A stretch of 64,000 bases of DNA from Emydura subglobosa. Its lineage: Eukaryota; Chordata; Testudines; Chelidae. The stretch lies in contig ML679966.1 of assembly GCA_007922225.1 (NCBI GenBank), positions 39,027,943-39,091,942 on the forward strand, read 5' to 3'. The notes beneath the pieces were generated by a model. The model was given only the letters and a program-made list of their open reading frames with translations. It made no database searches and was not told the DNA's origin. The position numbers and the translations under genes are program-made. Shown in pieces: positions 33,158 to 45,519 of the stretch (positions within the stretch are counted from its first letter, which is position 1; every line of letters begins with the position of its first letter).

Positions 33158-34877
33158 AACGTGTATGGAACATAAACATCACAATGATCAGATTCTAGTG
33201 AGTGAAATGTGAACAACTTGTATTTGTCTCAATGTCTTTCATTTGCATAAACATACTCATACAGCTTCCAGGGTGGCTTTTTTTGAGTCTCTTGGACAGA
33301 CAATTAGAATTCCATGGGATTATGTTTCTTGTTTCAGTGGATATTTTGAATATATTGTCCCACTACAGTTCATTTGGGATTATTTTAAATTTTGACAGAA
33401 TAGATAAAATACAAAATAAATAGCGATGCTACACCTAAACTATGGTAGTGATTTGATTCTCAAGGAGAAAATTAGTGACAAGTGAATATTAAGCACTATA
33501 TATGTAGTTATTGTCTCTTATTACATATTCTGTGCCAATAGTACAGCTGCTTCCCATTGCCCTGTGCTTACGTTGCTGTGGAAAATGAATCTGAGCCCTT
33601 ATTGTTTTTCAGAGCATACTTACACACCCATTTATGTATATGGACAACCTTTCCCAAGAGAACATGCCAGGGAAGTTTGTAATACCGTGTATATTTTTTC
33701 ACACATGATTTTGTGTCTGGGTTTTCTTCCAGAGGTCAAACTGGGGAAAGCAAAATGTAGTGGTGTTCTATTCATCTTTTACACATAATTCCAAGCTCAA
33801 CCTGAATACCATCGTATCTAAATACTTCTGCTAAAATAATCAATTATGAAATGATTGACAATTTTGACATTTCTTAAATTAATAGATTTGTTTTAAGGCC
33901 AGAAGCTCCTGTTATGATTACATGATCTGTTCTCCTGCAAGCAGTCATTTAAATTGTCGTCCTTTGGATTCAGTTCATGCCACATTGAACTAAATGTAGT
34001 AACAGTATCACATTTTTAATAAAGCTATTGTTTTGTTTTTCAATCAGACAGCACTATATTCAGTCACATTTTTGGATTCAGTGTGTAGAGTGCCTAGAAC
34101 AGTTGGGTAGTGCATGTCTGTTGTAAAAATAATAACTGAGAATATTTTCTTCATAGCCATAAAGGCTAAACACTGAAATTTGTTAAATATAAGTTTAACT
34201 CCTGAAGAACTCAAGGGTCCACCGGAGGAGTGTTGTACAATGGACTTCTGGCTCAAACTTGGCACACTAGGTTTCTGTAAAGGAAAAAAAGTTTTCAGGA
34301 CATTGCCAGTCTTGCCAGGTATCAAGTTTGCAGTAGCCTTATTTTAAGTCTTGGCATTTAAATGACTTAGGGAACATTTAGTGTTTTGAATGGTGATGCC
34401 ACAGGGATTTGTATAAATTTTCTTAAAGTTGTCAAAGAATTTTTACATTTAGTATTATCCATGACAGACAGACGAGGTTGAACATACACTCCGTCCTCCG
34501 CAGGCAGAATGCCTTTGGCAACTGACACTCAAGAAGCGTACTTCCTTACCCTGGGCTTCCAACATAGCAGCAGTTGCAAAAGTCACAAAAGAATTTTAAG
34601 GTTCTTTTTCATTTTACCAAATACCTATAGGGTACAGTTCCTCTTTGTTCTCTTGCACTTTGATGTATATTACAAATTTCATTTAATAAGGAAAGAACAG
34701 GAGATAAGTGGAGAAAATCTTCCAATACTCTTAATGCTTGTTTCCCTTAGTACAGAATGCTTTGTTTTCACATCTCTTTGAGAACTTATTCTGAGGAGAG
34801 AGAATATGTGTGCAAGAGAAGAGAGATCTCTTGGCTTTAAGAAATATTTCTCTGAGCTGGATACCTTGAAAGCTCAC
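33158..34877. other. Unannotated A+T-rich stretch
   Basis: Short open frames only. No repeat family or gene was recognised. Confidence 0.5.
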
Positions 34878-35625
34878 TGTGATGGGTGTCTGCCCCACGT
34901 TGGCACTTAAGGGGTTAAAAGCAGCCCTAGGGAGGCTGCATAGGAGACAGCCAATAGGAGAGAGGCTGGGATGAACAGCCAGTCAAAGGCCAACAGGTGC
35001 ATATAAAAGGGGCAGCAGGGCAGGGCAGTCCAGTCACTGCCTGGAAAGCAAAGAGGGAAGGCTGTGTCTCTCGCAAGCTGAGAGGACTGCAGTACTTGAG
35101 ACTGTTACTGCTGGGAGTGGGTGGTAGCAGGTCCTAGGGATGGGCAGAGAAAGTGCTAGGGCTGGAGGAAGTGGCTCAGGGAGACAACAGCAGGGAAAGA
35201 AGTTTGAGGCGCAGCAGGAGGCTGTGATCCACAGTGTCCTTGGGTCAAGACCCAGAGTAGTGGGCGGGCTCGGGTCCCTCCCCCCAGTTCGCCACTGGGG
35301 AAGCAGCAGAATAATTTGCTGCAGGTGCCACTGAGGAAGTGGCAAATGAGATATTGAAGTAGCCACTAGGGAAAGTGGCTGGACTCTTGAGGAGCCAAAC
35401 TTGCCCCAGAAGGGGAGGGGGAGTGGACACTGATTATGGCTTGGTCGGAGATCTGAGTTGTGAAGAAGATGCTGCGGGTCCTAACAGCTGCAGGAAGGGC
35501 TACGGGTGAACTGAGGGGAAGGGTGATAGTGCGCAGAGGGCTGACATGGGTGTCGGCTGGAAGCTAATCCCCAGACAACCAGCAGGAGGCACCAGTCCGG
35601 TGGCTTGTGGTGCGAATGCATCACA
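34878..35625 (+). mobile_element. Solo LTR (748 bp)
   Basis: The termini tgtgatg and catcaca are perfect 7-bp inverted repeats with TG...CA ends. The flanking pentamers ctcac (34873-34877) and cacac (35626-35630) match at four of five positions. A TATA box (tataaaag, 35002-35009) sits 124 bases in, after two ccaat-like motifs (agccaatagg near 34949, agccagtcaa near 34978). The copy at 25211-25794 is a relative. No gag/pol sequence adjoins. The LTR class was not determined; a Gypsy-type or ERV origin are both possible. Confidence 0.8.
35002..35009 (+). promoter_or_regulatory. TATA box of the solo LTR
   Basis: tataaaag within the LTR, at a position conserved with the degraded ctatacaag of the relative at 25.3 kb. 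Whether it still drives transcription is unknown. Confidence 0.55.
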
Positions 35626-36289
35626 CACACTAACAGTTGACCTTTCCTGTTTTGGTCAGTGAACAGCACATCGACTCCAGCTAGGAACTTTGTAGTGGTG
35701 GCAATGACAGATGTTGGCAGTGGGGAAAGCCTCATGGAGATCAGGACAATCTGTTGCTTTAACTTTCTCCGGCAGCATAGACCGAGAGTTTTAAAATCAT
35801 TGTAAGTGAAAAATCCAACAGACTAAATTGTTTTTATGGCCTTTAGCTAAAGACTGAGTCCAGTAAAAAGCTTTTGGCAGCATCTCTGTTAAGGACTTTC
35901 TATGTAAACTATAAAAATCCAGCATGATGGTTTTCAGAATCAGGGACTGTTTAATAAAACTATCTTTTAGTACTCATCGTCCATAGGAGTGCAACTCTTT
36001 CTTAGCTGGAATCTGTGGATCAAGAGGCCTAAGACACAACTCTTTTGCATTTACTGCGAACAGCTGTGCTATACATGGCTTTCCAAAGTTTAAACCAAAG
36101 ATGAAATATTATTCTGTTTACATGACAGGAGACTGTGTAATACACAAAAAAGCCAAGCAATGATAGTCAATCATTAAAACAGTCACCCTGAAGATCAGTA
36201 GAATTTTGAAGGGAGAGAAAGGCACCTAAATATCATTGTTTTGTGAGTTGTATAGTTTATTGGGTAAGAGCTGCAAAGATCCAGTGATA
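35626..36289. other. Unannotated stretch
   Basis: Nothing supportable was seen. Confidence 0.5.
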
Positions 36290-37124
36290 TAGGCTGACCA
36301 TGCATCTTGTTTTTTACCAGGAAAGTCTTGTATTTAAGCTCTCTCGCAGGTGTCCTCACTTTTTCTTTAAAATTGGCAACTTGTCCCATATTTTCTGCCT
36401 CCTGATGGGTATTGGGTTTACAATGGTGTCAAAGCGCAGGGCCCACACTCAGAAGGGGCCCATAATGGGATGGCCGTGATGCTGTAGTGGGTCCTGCTGG
36501 CTGGATCCCTGCTCACCAGCTGCCTGCCCACCAGCGGTGTCCAGTGACCTATAGCAGGGAATGTGCAAGGCTGGTAGGGCAAGACCACAGCATGCAGGGC
36601 CGGGCTGCTCCCCCTGCCGGTCCATCAGTGTAGCCCCCATCCATCTGCTGCAATCCAGCTCTGGGACCTATCCTGGATCGGCCAGCAAGGCCCTGCCCCA
36701 GACCTGTCACCAGCTGGCTCTGGCTGCACATTGTGAGCTGTGGCGGCCAGTGACTGTGGGCAGATGGCCTCAAGCTGGATGGGGAGGCCCGGAAGAGGCG
36801 GTACCAGGAAAGATGGGGGGTAGGAGTTTGTGTCACACCCCCCCCCCCATGTGCATGTCCACTGGCCAGTTCTGCATGCCCCCCATACATGCAGCCCCCA
36901 GCCATCTCTGTGCGCACCCCCTCTTGGCCATCGCAGGGGGCCCTCAACCGCCTGTTGGCTGGGGCAGCGCAGGCTGGCAGCTGCACTCATATTTCTGGTC
37001 CATTTTGGTGCCCATTTGATGTCAGTTTGAATGTTTGTACTGCCAACTTCTGATCGATTGCCGCTGAACTTGCTTGAATATGAATAATTTTACATTTTCA
37101 GCATAGGGAAATATGGCCACCCTA
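36290..37124. mobile_element. hAT-type element with GC-rich interior (835 bp)
   Basis: The left end taggctgaccatg and the reverse complement of the right end, tagggtggccatattt, match the reptile hAT end tagggtgaccat. The flanking 8-mers cagtgata (36282-36289) and caaggata (37125-37132) agree at six of eight positions, consistent with a hAT target duplication. The interior (36430-36990) is GC-rich and has long open frames on both strands (for example 36549-36986, -) with no transposase motif. It includes an 11-base C tract at 36838-36848. Confidence 0.75.
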
Positions 37125-38330
37125 CAAGGATATCACAGTTCCAGAGCAGGCAAACTGTTATAACTGAACTTTTGGTTTGGTATGATGGATAAAACAAACA
37201 TCAGATATCAACTACTCTATACGTTTGTACATTTAATCATTCTGATTTGACACAGCAGGAGAATGGGACAGACAGATGTGTAAACACATACAAATATGAC
37301 ATGCCAGTTAATATGAAGAGCTTAGTCCTGCAGAAATTTAAGTACGTGATTAACTTTATGCACTGAGTACTTCCACCTCTGATTTCCTGAACCAGCTGCT
37401 TTCTTGCCTAACTCAATCTGTCTGCTTGCTCACCCCAACTATCTGTCAACTCCTACTTCTTTCTCTCCCCATCTCACCACTGTGGGCACTATTGGGAGAG
37501 CTCAGGCAGCCAGCAGCCAACTTTACTCAGTTGCCCCATTTATAATGGTTTTCTTCTCCCAGCAGGCAGAGTACTGGACCCTCACATTTTATGGAAGTAG
37601 GGCTTGTACAATAGGAGACAGTATGTGGGGACTTTGCCACCAGAAGAGGAGCAGAACTCTGGCCTTCTGTGAGGATAAGGAGCTCATCTCTGGGGAAGAG
37701 AAGAGAGAGAGGAATCAATGCTCTTGGACAGTAAATGCCCCAGCTAGCTCTCATATGATTTGGTGAGAATTAGAGGGAGAAAAGGGCTCTAGTTAGTCCT
37801 TAAACTGCAGGAAGAAGAGCAGAATGGATGAGGAATAAAGGCCCCAGCTATTCACAGAGAGGAAAGAGCGAAGAATGTGAAACTCCCACGCACTCAGAAC
37901 TAAAAGCATGAGAGATGAGATATCCAATGGGTAGCCAAATGGATAAAAGCAGAAGGAGAGATCTAATCTCCAGCTTACTCATTTATTATTGCAAAAAAAA
38001 ATCTAGAACTGAAAAAAAATAGATATTACAAATAACAAGAGCAAGTTACAATAACTGAAGAAGGGTGTAATAAATTGAGCCAATTGACAGAACCGAGAGG
38101 TCCTTATTAATAAACCTATAACTCTTTTATAAAGTGAGTTACATTTTCAGATCACTTACACACTAACCAGGTAACATAATATAAAATACCATCCTGATCC
38201 AAAACCTAATTGTTTTCATTGTATCTATTATGCTATCAACCTTCAGAATTTAGAAACACAGAGAGAATGTCAAAAATATATCCAACTATGAACAGCAATC
38301 TGGCTCATACTGTTTTTGGTGACAAAAAGT
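37125..38330. other. Mostly unannotated stretch
   Basis: At 37321-37375 there is an inverted copy of the catgcttaaagt-type repeat (gcagaaatttaagtacgtga, ttaactttatgcactgagta). The rest is unassigned. A 120-codon frame at 37404-37766 (+) shows no recognisable domain. Confidence 0.4.
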
Positions 38331-38666
38331 GAAGGGAAGAAAACCAGTGACAATAATATGAACATGGTGATTACATATTTTATTAGGACTGGACCATGCA
38401 GTTCTGCCCTAGATCCATTCTTGGTGAGATCATCAGTTTCAGGAGGTTGGTTGTTGCACACATTCTTTATTGCATCTTTAATGACACCAGGAGTACCTTT
38501 GCACCAATTAGATCTTCTGTTTACATTTCCATTAGATGAAGCTGTTCCCCAGTTTGGCATTAGTTATCACAGTCATGCAGCTGGTACTCAGATTATTGTT
38601 CTTGTGGGCTTCAGTAGTTATAAATCTAGACTATTCACAGAGATATTTCTTACCAATCCAAGATAG
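38316..38666 (+). pseudogene. L2/CR1-clade reverse transcriptase relic
   Basis: The frame contains SALDPFLVRSSVSGG and FFIASLMTPGVP, then PLDEAVPQFGISYHSHAAG with TQI. In L2-type LINE reverse transcriptases the first part resembles the start of the fingers region (xxLDPxPxxLLK...INxSLxxGxxP). The second resembles the segment around the catalytic box (PLxExIxxFGxxxHxYADDTQ). Here YADD is replaced by HAAG, and the palm sequence between the two parts is missing, so the enzyme is dead and internally deleted. An antisense frame at 38270-38560 is a shadow. The assignment rests on motif order only. Confidence 0.5.
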
Positions 38667-40562
38667 TTCAATCAATATTTTTTAAGCGTCTAAATATTTT
38701 TGAGAGTTGGATCCAAATCAATGGTAGTCTTATGTCCAAAGTTTACAATTCTGACATGTTGAATAAGATATTTTCTTAACTCATTTTGATAGCTGCTGTC
38801 TCGAACTCCATATATAACATATCAGACTTTATAAAACTGTCTTGTTAAGGCTCTACGCCTAATTCTCCTGATGTAATGCCCCCTGAAAGACACATACTCA
38901 CAGGAGGCCTGACTTTAATGGAATTACACCAGCAGAGAATTTGGCCTGCAATTTTCTCTTGAATTGGTTTTCTATTAAGATCTAAGACGTCTTTATATTT
39001 TGTCTGATGCTGATTCAAATGTCACTCAATAGTATAAAATTATTCAGTGAAGATGGTAATTTTATGCACTATGCTTGGTAAATTTAAATGTCTCTTTGTA
39101 TGTACTTTCAAGATCAGAACATACAACACAAGGGGGTATTCACTAAAATTATGAACCGTAAATGTAGCACATTTCTATTATGGAAAAATTATATTCACCT
39201 TGTTTTGTGTAATGTTTTTGCCCATGAAGGCCTCAAGCTTATTCAAGAGATGGGAGGAATGAGATGGGGAAAATGAAGTATATTTAACTCCCCAAATCAC
39301 TTAAAATACAGGTATAAAAGTCAGGTTCTATTTTGGAACAGGGGTACATAACAGTCATTGAGACTATATATATTTTCCAGTGTCAGATGTTAATAACTGT
39401 ATCCACCAATCTTCTTAAAGGAAACAGAACAAAATGTAAAATGTCTTTTGGGAAAACTGTTGCCATGTCTACTTTCTTATCTGTTTAACTTTACTCTAGA
39501 AATGTATACTTTAGGCTCTTCTGACTACAAGCCAAACTCCTTTCAACGTTCATTAATACTGCAGATGTTTAAGAGCACTGGAGGTTGATTACAGGAGTCA
39601 CAGTAAACTACTATGGTGAGAATCACCAGTGTATAGATTGGCCAGTCCAAGGTCTATGTTTCAAGTAATTCTCAATTCAACTGACTTAAAGTGGAACTTA
39701 AGTGAAGCATAAGGATTCAACTGGCTTTTTATGCAAGTTTGACCTTTGCAGTTTACTATGACTCTCATATTTTATTAATCCTAAAAAGTACTTCCAGATC
39801 TATAACATTAATGAATTAATATAATGATCAGAACTCATGAACAACAACTGAGGGCCAAGTTCTGCTTCCATTGAAGTCTATGGCATCCTAATATTGACTT
39901 TAATGGTAGCATGATCATACCCTAGAGTGATGTGATTCCATTGTGGAAGAGATGCTACAATGAAGACTGAAACTAAGATTCTATATTGTTTCTTCTATTT
40001 TTCCTTTATTACGGTAGTCTTTCTGGAGTTGCACCATATTTAATTTTAAAATAATTTAGTAGAAGCAAAGCACTATAACCCATTAAGGAACATAACTAGT
40101 GCTACCTGAAACTAAGCCCATTACCACCTACTGCTATATTCATACTTACAAGGCTCAGTCTTGAAGTACAGGCACGATACAATTTCAAAAGCAAAAGTAG
40201 CCCCAAGGAAAAAGAAGGCAGACTTAACAGTAATGTACTCCTTTGCCATTCCCACCCAAAAAAAGGGATGAAAGAGTGTGTGTATGTGAATGCAGCCAGT
40301 TATTTTTGGTATAAAGGTTTAAAAATAGAACATAATTAAAAATTGTAGATAATTAAATTGAACATGCATTTCCAAAGATGGTATTTTAATTAGACACTTT
40401 TTAATGTTATCATTTACAATTTACTGAGATTCCATTGTGAGACTAAAATGCTATGACATATGGGAAAAAAGCAGCATAAAAGCTTGAAGAAAACACACTA
40501 TACACTACAAACCAGAGAGTCAATTGTTGTTTATAGATTGTAGAATCAGTTAGGTTTATCAT
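38667..40562. other. Mostly unannotated A+T-rich stretch
   Basis: Fragments of the tcaatggg-type dispersed family lie at about 38860-38945 (aattacaccagcagagaatt) and 39850-39915 (gggccaagttctgcttccat, ttgaagtctatgg). Nothing else could be assigned. Confidence 0.4.
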
Positions 40563-40621
40563 AAAAGAATTAGATAATCTCTTGTGGTCCCTTCCAGACA
40601 TATATTCCTATAATTCTATGA
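40563..40621 (+). mobile_element. CR1 LINE 3' tail fragment
   Basis: ataatctcttgtggtccctt, ccagacatatattcctataa and ttctatga match the terminal CR1 chain (gatctcctgaggtcccttcc ... attctatga). Confidence 0.65.
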
Positions 40622-40749
40622 ATGCATAACATCAGTGGCAAGACCTGGAGAAAGGGTACAATGTATCATTTTTAGGACCAAAAACTCAAATGAAATTTCC
40701 TTTGGTCTATCTCTGGAATGTAAACATGTACCTCTTGTGTACAATGAGT

Positions 40750-41005
40750 TGACAATGGCAGTTGATTGCAACTCAGGAAATCTGTGTTCAGTTCTGACTT
40801 TGCCACAGACTTACTGTGTGACTTTGGAAAAGTCTCCGTGGTCTCACTTTGCAAAACAGTGATAATACTATCTCATTTGTCTGACATGTCTATTTAGATT
40901 GTAAACTCTTCGGGGCAGGGACTCTCTCTTACCATATGTATGTACAGCACCTGGTACAAGGGGGCCCTTATCTTGTTTGGGACTACTAGGTCTTACTGTA
41001 ATATA
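40750..41005 (+). repeat. MIR/CORE-type SINE
   Basis: Ordered blocks are ctgtgttcagttctgacttt, gccacagacttactgtgtga, ctttggaaaagtc, gattgtaaactcttcggggc, agggactctctcttacc and tgtacagcacctggtacaag. This is the usual order of an amniote core-SINE with a LINE-related 3' part. The tRNA head is weak. Confidence 0.7.
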
Positions 41006-42304
41006 ACTATATGCCTGCCATTTTCACATGTTTATCGTAGAGAAAGAAACATAAATTGGATAACTACTTTAGAAAACTTGGTCTGTAGAGCATATTACAA
41101 CTCTCTTACCATTTAATATTTACACATAATCATAGGTTCATAAAACTTTCACTGAACCAGAGAAAACATCCTGACACACATCTAGCTCAATAATCAGACA
41201 ATTTGTACCATTTCATTTTCATTTAATCTACTTTTGGAGTAGGTTTGGGAAAGAGAAAACACAAATAACTTTAATAAAACACTAAGTATATCTTACATGC
41301 AGTAGTACCTAAACTTCAGAGAGCCCTCACAATGCAGTTACATATCCATGTATCAGTTTCAAATTTACTACTGAAGGAATGCAACCTTTTAAAAGATGTT
41401 GTGATAAAGAACCATAGCTGCTTAGGGCATTTCTGTCCATGCTGTTTTCCATTAAAGGTATTGTTTGATCTCATTTATCTTCAACTTCCTGTGTTTCCTT
41501 TGGGCTTCTATTACTACACCTGACATGTCAGTCCCATTGTAGCAGTGACAGTGATTTATCAGACACATTAAAACTGCTGTATCTCTGGCTAGCATAGCTA
41601 GTTTTTCAAATATTAAATTTTAGATATGTCCCATTTAACCTGCCCTGATCCCTGGATGCAGTTCCATGTTGCTTTTTTTTTTTTTTTAATGGAATTTTAT
41701 ATGAGCAAGCCTCTTTCCCTCCATATAAAATATGGCATGAATGTGGTTAAAGTAAGAGGTGTCATAAGAGCATAAGGAATTGCTTGTACATGAAAAGCCA
41801 AGTTGGCCCAATATGTCTGTTTCTTTTAAGTTTATCTTAGCCCTTCCCCTCCGATATGTCACTGTCTACTTCAATCTTCTCTCTCTATAAAAGTGTCTAG
41901 CCATCTCTTAAGATGATTTCTACCATTTGCCTCAATGGGAAAACCATGTCAGTCTGAGCAGTTTATCTTACCTTACTTTGTCAGGCCAATTCCGAATTTA
42001 GAATCATCCCATTAGATCATCTTGAAGCCGTCCCATTTTGTGCTCAACGAACGTCAACATATTTAACTGAATACGGAGGAAAAAACACACAGACAGAGAA
42101 AAGAGGCTGGAGGAGAGATGAAAAGAATTATATATATATGTTGAGCTTGGCCAGGTATAAATAAATAGGTATAAGATAGTGGATTCCAAGAACAAAGTTG
42201 TGAGGAGTTGGGGGATTTGTCAAGGTGGTGCAAAGGAATATTAATGCGACACATGGAATGAAATAATTGTGTATGATGGGTGATATTATAGTGGTAACAG
42301 CTAC
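41006..42304. other. Unannotated stretch with a poly(T) tract
   Basis: A 15-base T tract is at 41673-41687. Short open frames only, with no repeat family recognised. Confidence 0.5.
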
Positions 42305-42480
42305 AGTGTGTTAGGTGCTTTCCAAATACTCAGGAAAAAAATAGCCCCTGCCCTGAAGAGGCAAAGCCAAAATATGCCAAGCCACAGATGGGAGTTAGGC
42401 ACCCAATTCCTATTGATTTTTTCATTCGGAGCTAGGTTCGAAACTGCCTTTTGTGCCTTTGAAAATGTCCCTCCTAACAG
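42305..42480 (+). repeat. Two dispersed repeat fragments
   Basis: gtgttaggtgctttccaaat with agcccctgccctgaagag (42308-42361) resembles the 3' part of core-SINEs. It is followed by gggagttaggcacccaattc and tgcctttgaaaatgtccctc (42390-42475), part of the taggcacct-type family. Confidence 0.4.
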
Positions 42481-42580
42481 AAGAAGGGTAATGGAAAAGG
42501 GAGCCCATATATATGCAAAATGATCAGGATAGTGGCAGGTGTGTACATCTTGTTACAAGTGTGTATGTGTAATAAAAAAT

Positions 42581-42595
42581 CACACACACACACAC
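42581..42595. repeat. (CA)n microsatellite
   Basis: Seven and a half CA units. Confidence 0.9.
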
Positions 42596-42599
42596 TGTT

Positions 42600-43320
42600 C
42601 CCGAGGCTCAATTCTTCCTTCTTGTAGCTGATTCCATCTCTGAAATGGAGACTGATGCTCCTCATCAATATGTATAGTTTGCTTTCTTTTTCTATTGTAT
42701 ATACCAATAAATATTTTCTAACATTGAGATATATAAACTGTCCCATGGAAAATCACATTATTTATATATAAAAATATACTGTACAAGGTATTTAAATATA
42801 TACTAGAAGGAACCATACCACAATAATAAGGAGGCAGATAAAATGTCCCAGTAGGTCTTTTCATCTTTAATTTTCACGTGTTTAAATAACAAGCTCTACT
42901 AACTTTCCCCTTATGTTTAGTCAAATTTCTCTGAAGATCGGTGCATTTTAGGTAAAATTTTTGCCCTTGTGCAGATCACTGCCATGAGATGCATGGGCAT
43001 TGTGCTGGCTCTCTACACAGAGGTGAATTTCACCCATGATGAATATAACATGGATTTGGTGTATGTCTAAGTTTAGCAACAAAAACCCCAGTGTGCCTTA
43101 TATTGTTTTTCCTATTGAAATTATTTCTACATATCACGAACCTAACTGAGATACCCTAATGGCATAAGCTCTTTTTGCTCAGGGCCCAATCTTCATTCCA
43201 CTTAAGTCAATTGCAAAACTGCTATTGTCTGCAATAGGACCATAGTCTTTATAAGTTATCATATGTTGTTGCTAAGCATGGCTGTGGTTTTCCATATAAG
43301 CTTGCATGCTAGTGGGCTGA
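42600..43320. other. Unannotated stretch
   Basis: A fragment of the tcaatggg family may lie at 43185-43250 (cttaagtcaattgcaaaact). Nothing else was recognised. Confidence 0.4.
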
Positions 43321-43341
43321 CCCCCCCCCCCCCCCCCCCCC
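43321..43341. repeat. Poly(C) tract (21 C)
   Basis: Twenty-one uninterrupted C residues, the longest mononucleotide run in the window. Confidence 0.95.
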
Positions 43342-43501
43342 GGCTGGGGAAGATGACAGTGACATCAGCGGGGAAGATTCATCAGTGACAAAGACTCAAT
43401 CCCTTTCCTCAGAGCTTTCTTGTATCAATCCATAAAACTAGCAACAGCAAGAGACCTGTTGCAAGACCCCCTGCTATGGCCAGGTCCCCCTACCTTTATC
43501 T

Positions 43502-43569
43502 CCTTTGTGACAGGGTTCTAAGTTAACTCTTTATGCACTGGGGTATGCTTTTTTACCTTGTCACAAAGG
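43502..43569. repeat. Small inverted repeat (15-bp stems)
   Basis: cctttgtgacagggt (43502-43516) pairs with accttgtcacaaagg (43555-43569) with one mismatch across a 38-base loop. It may be a tiny fold-back or MITE remnant. Confidence 0.8.
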
Positions 43570-45005
43570 TATTAGTGATAGTTCCATGACACCTTGTGTT
43601 CCCTTACAATTGGTGCTAACACAAAAACATCAGGTAAAGAGGTAGGGAAGATTTTGAAAACAAATGCAAGAGTGATGGTAGAGTTAAATCCAGGAGATTG
43701 CAAGCAGACTAGCTATGTGGTTTCCTTTTAAACGGATACTATTTATCATTTTTTCATAGAGTGTCTGATGGAGTACGAAATATACAAGTCCGGCCCAGCT
43801 TTTATCACTGGTTATAACACTGTGTGGAACATGGAAATATTTAGACTATTTCAGATACATTGGGTGTGGTAAACTAATGAAAAATGCTGACTTTTAATGA
43901 AGTTCACTATATGAAATCAACCTTCAGTGCAGGCTAAGGGCAAAACCATGTGATCAATGAATCTTTTATATATATATTTTCAGTAGCTGATGCTTTATCA
44001 CTGAAAGGCAGTGATGAAGGATTAATATACCATTAAGTACACGATACACAATTTTCTTTTTACTCTGGTTTAATCTGGAATTACACTTCTATGAGAGGAA
44101 AATCGAGGCCAAAATCCATTCCATTTACATTATTTTTTAAAAAGTGAGGTGCAACTGGATTAGGTGTTGGATGAAAGAATGGAGTGTAGAGTTTATGCAA
44201 GTTTATCTCTGTGGATCTCATTCTTATGTATACTGGGAGTAAACTGTCAAGTGCAAATTTCCAGTGAAGATCACATACACTCGCCATTAGCTCACCACAA
44301 ATTTCTGTTATCACTGTGTTCCTGTCAGTTATAAAGTACTATACAAATGTTTGTTTAAAATATTATAATTCCAGTAGGGATGTACAGAACAGTTGGCATG
44401 TAACTCAACAAAATGTAGAAAGCATGTAACATTAGTTAATGGAACTCTGTTGTGGGAAGGATTTTACCCATTACATCCTGGTAGGGTGTTGAATGGTGCT
44501 CCTCTGGAAAATTCAAGGTCAGGAATGTTTGAATGAAAAGAAATCTCTGACCACATATTGTTTGCTGTCTGTCTGATAAGATGCAAGCTACAGCCCATAA
44601 ATTCTAACTCAGTATGTAAGGATCCAGAAGAAGAATTAGACCCTTCCTACTTGTGTGTGTAGTTTAAATTAAATGCAGATGAATTAATCTTATTGTAAAG
44701 TTTATTGCTGTTTTTAATAATTCCCCTCTGTTCTGTTAATGTATTACCATGCAAAACCAAGCAGGTTAACTGCTCGTTTTTATAAATTAAAACATAAAGG
44801 GAAAAAAATCAAATTTGACAGGAGAAAGATGAAACTTGAAAAAACACTGCTATTATTAATGAATGAATGTACTATTTTCATAAAAGAGTTTTTGTCAGCT
44901 GGCATGCATCTCTCATGTTTGCAGCCTCTTCTTTCAACTTAATTTTGATTTGGGAAAGGACAGGATGATTGAGAATTGAGGAACTGACATTTATTTCCTG
45001 AACTT
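43570..45005. other. Unannotated A+T-rich stretch
   Basis: Nothing supportable was seen. Confidence 0.5.
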
Positions 45006-45024
45006 CCCCCCCCCCCCCCCCCCC
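45006..45024. repeat. Poly(C) tract (19 C)
   Basis: Nineteen uninterrupted C residues. An 11-base G tract follows at 45210-45220. Confidence 0.95.
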
Positions 45025-45519
45025 AGATAAATAAACCTGAAGCTGGCTTGAACCCATCGTTTAGATATGATTTGATTTGGTCAGAATCTTCTACTATTTC
45101 CTCAAATACAGTAATCAGACAGCTGCTGGCTAAAAGGGGGTTATGTAGCAATTCTAATGTAAATTTTGGAGCAGACAGTAGCTGCTGCAACTTTTCTATT
45201 TAAGTGGAAGGGGGGGGGGGCGTGAGGAGGGGAGAGGGAGTTGGCAGCAGGAATACATTAGCCACACTCACTGCGTACTGTAGAATAAGAAGATACTGAG
45301 AATTATATGAGGATTGCTATGAAGTGCTACTGTACCAAAGCTCAGGCACCTCCCTTCTATGTACTTGAGAGAGAAATAGCCTAATATGAGAATAAACTTT
45401 AATTGTTTGTGTTTAAAATTTAATTTACATTGAAGTTTTAATGCAGTTTTGTGCTTCTACAAGGGATACAAAGCAGTGATTTGAGCTGGTCAGGACTCTT
45501 CTGATGAAAAAATCCCAGT

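Noticed and set aside
36549..37019. Overlapping open frames of 120-152 codons on both strands
   Set aside because: They lie in the GC-rich interior of a hAT element, where stop codons are rare. No family signature was seen and frames overlap in opposite directions.
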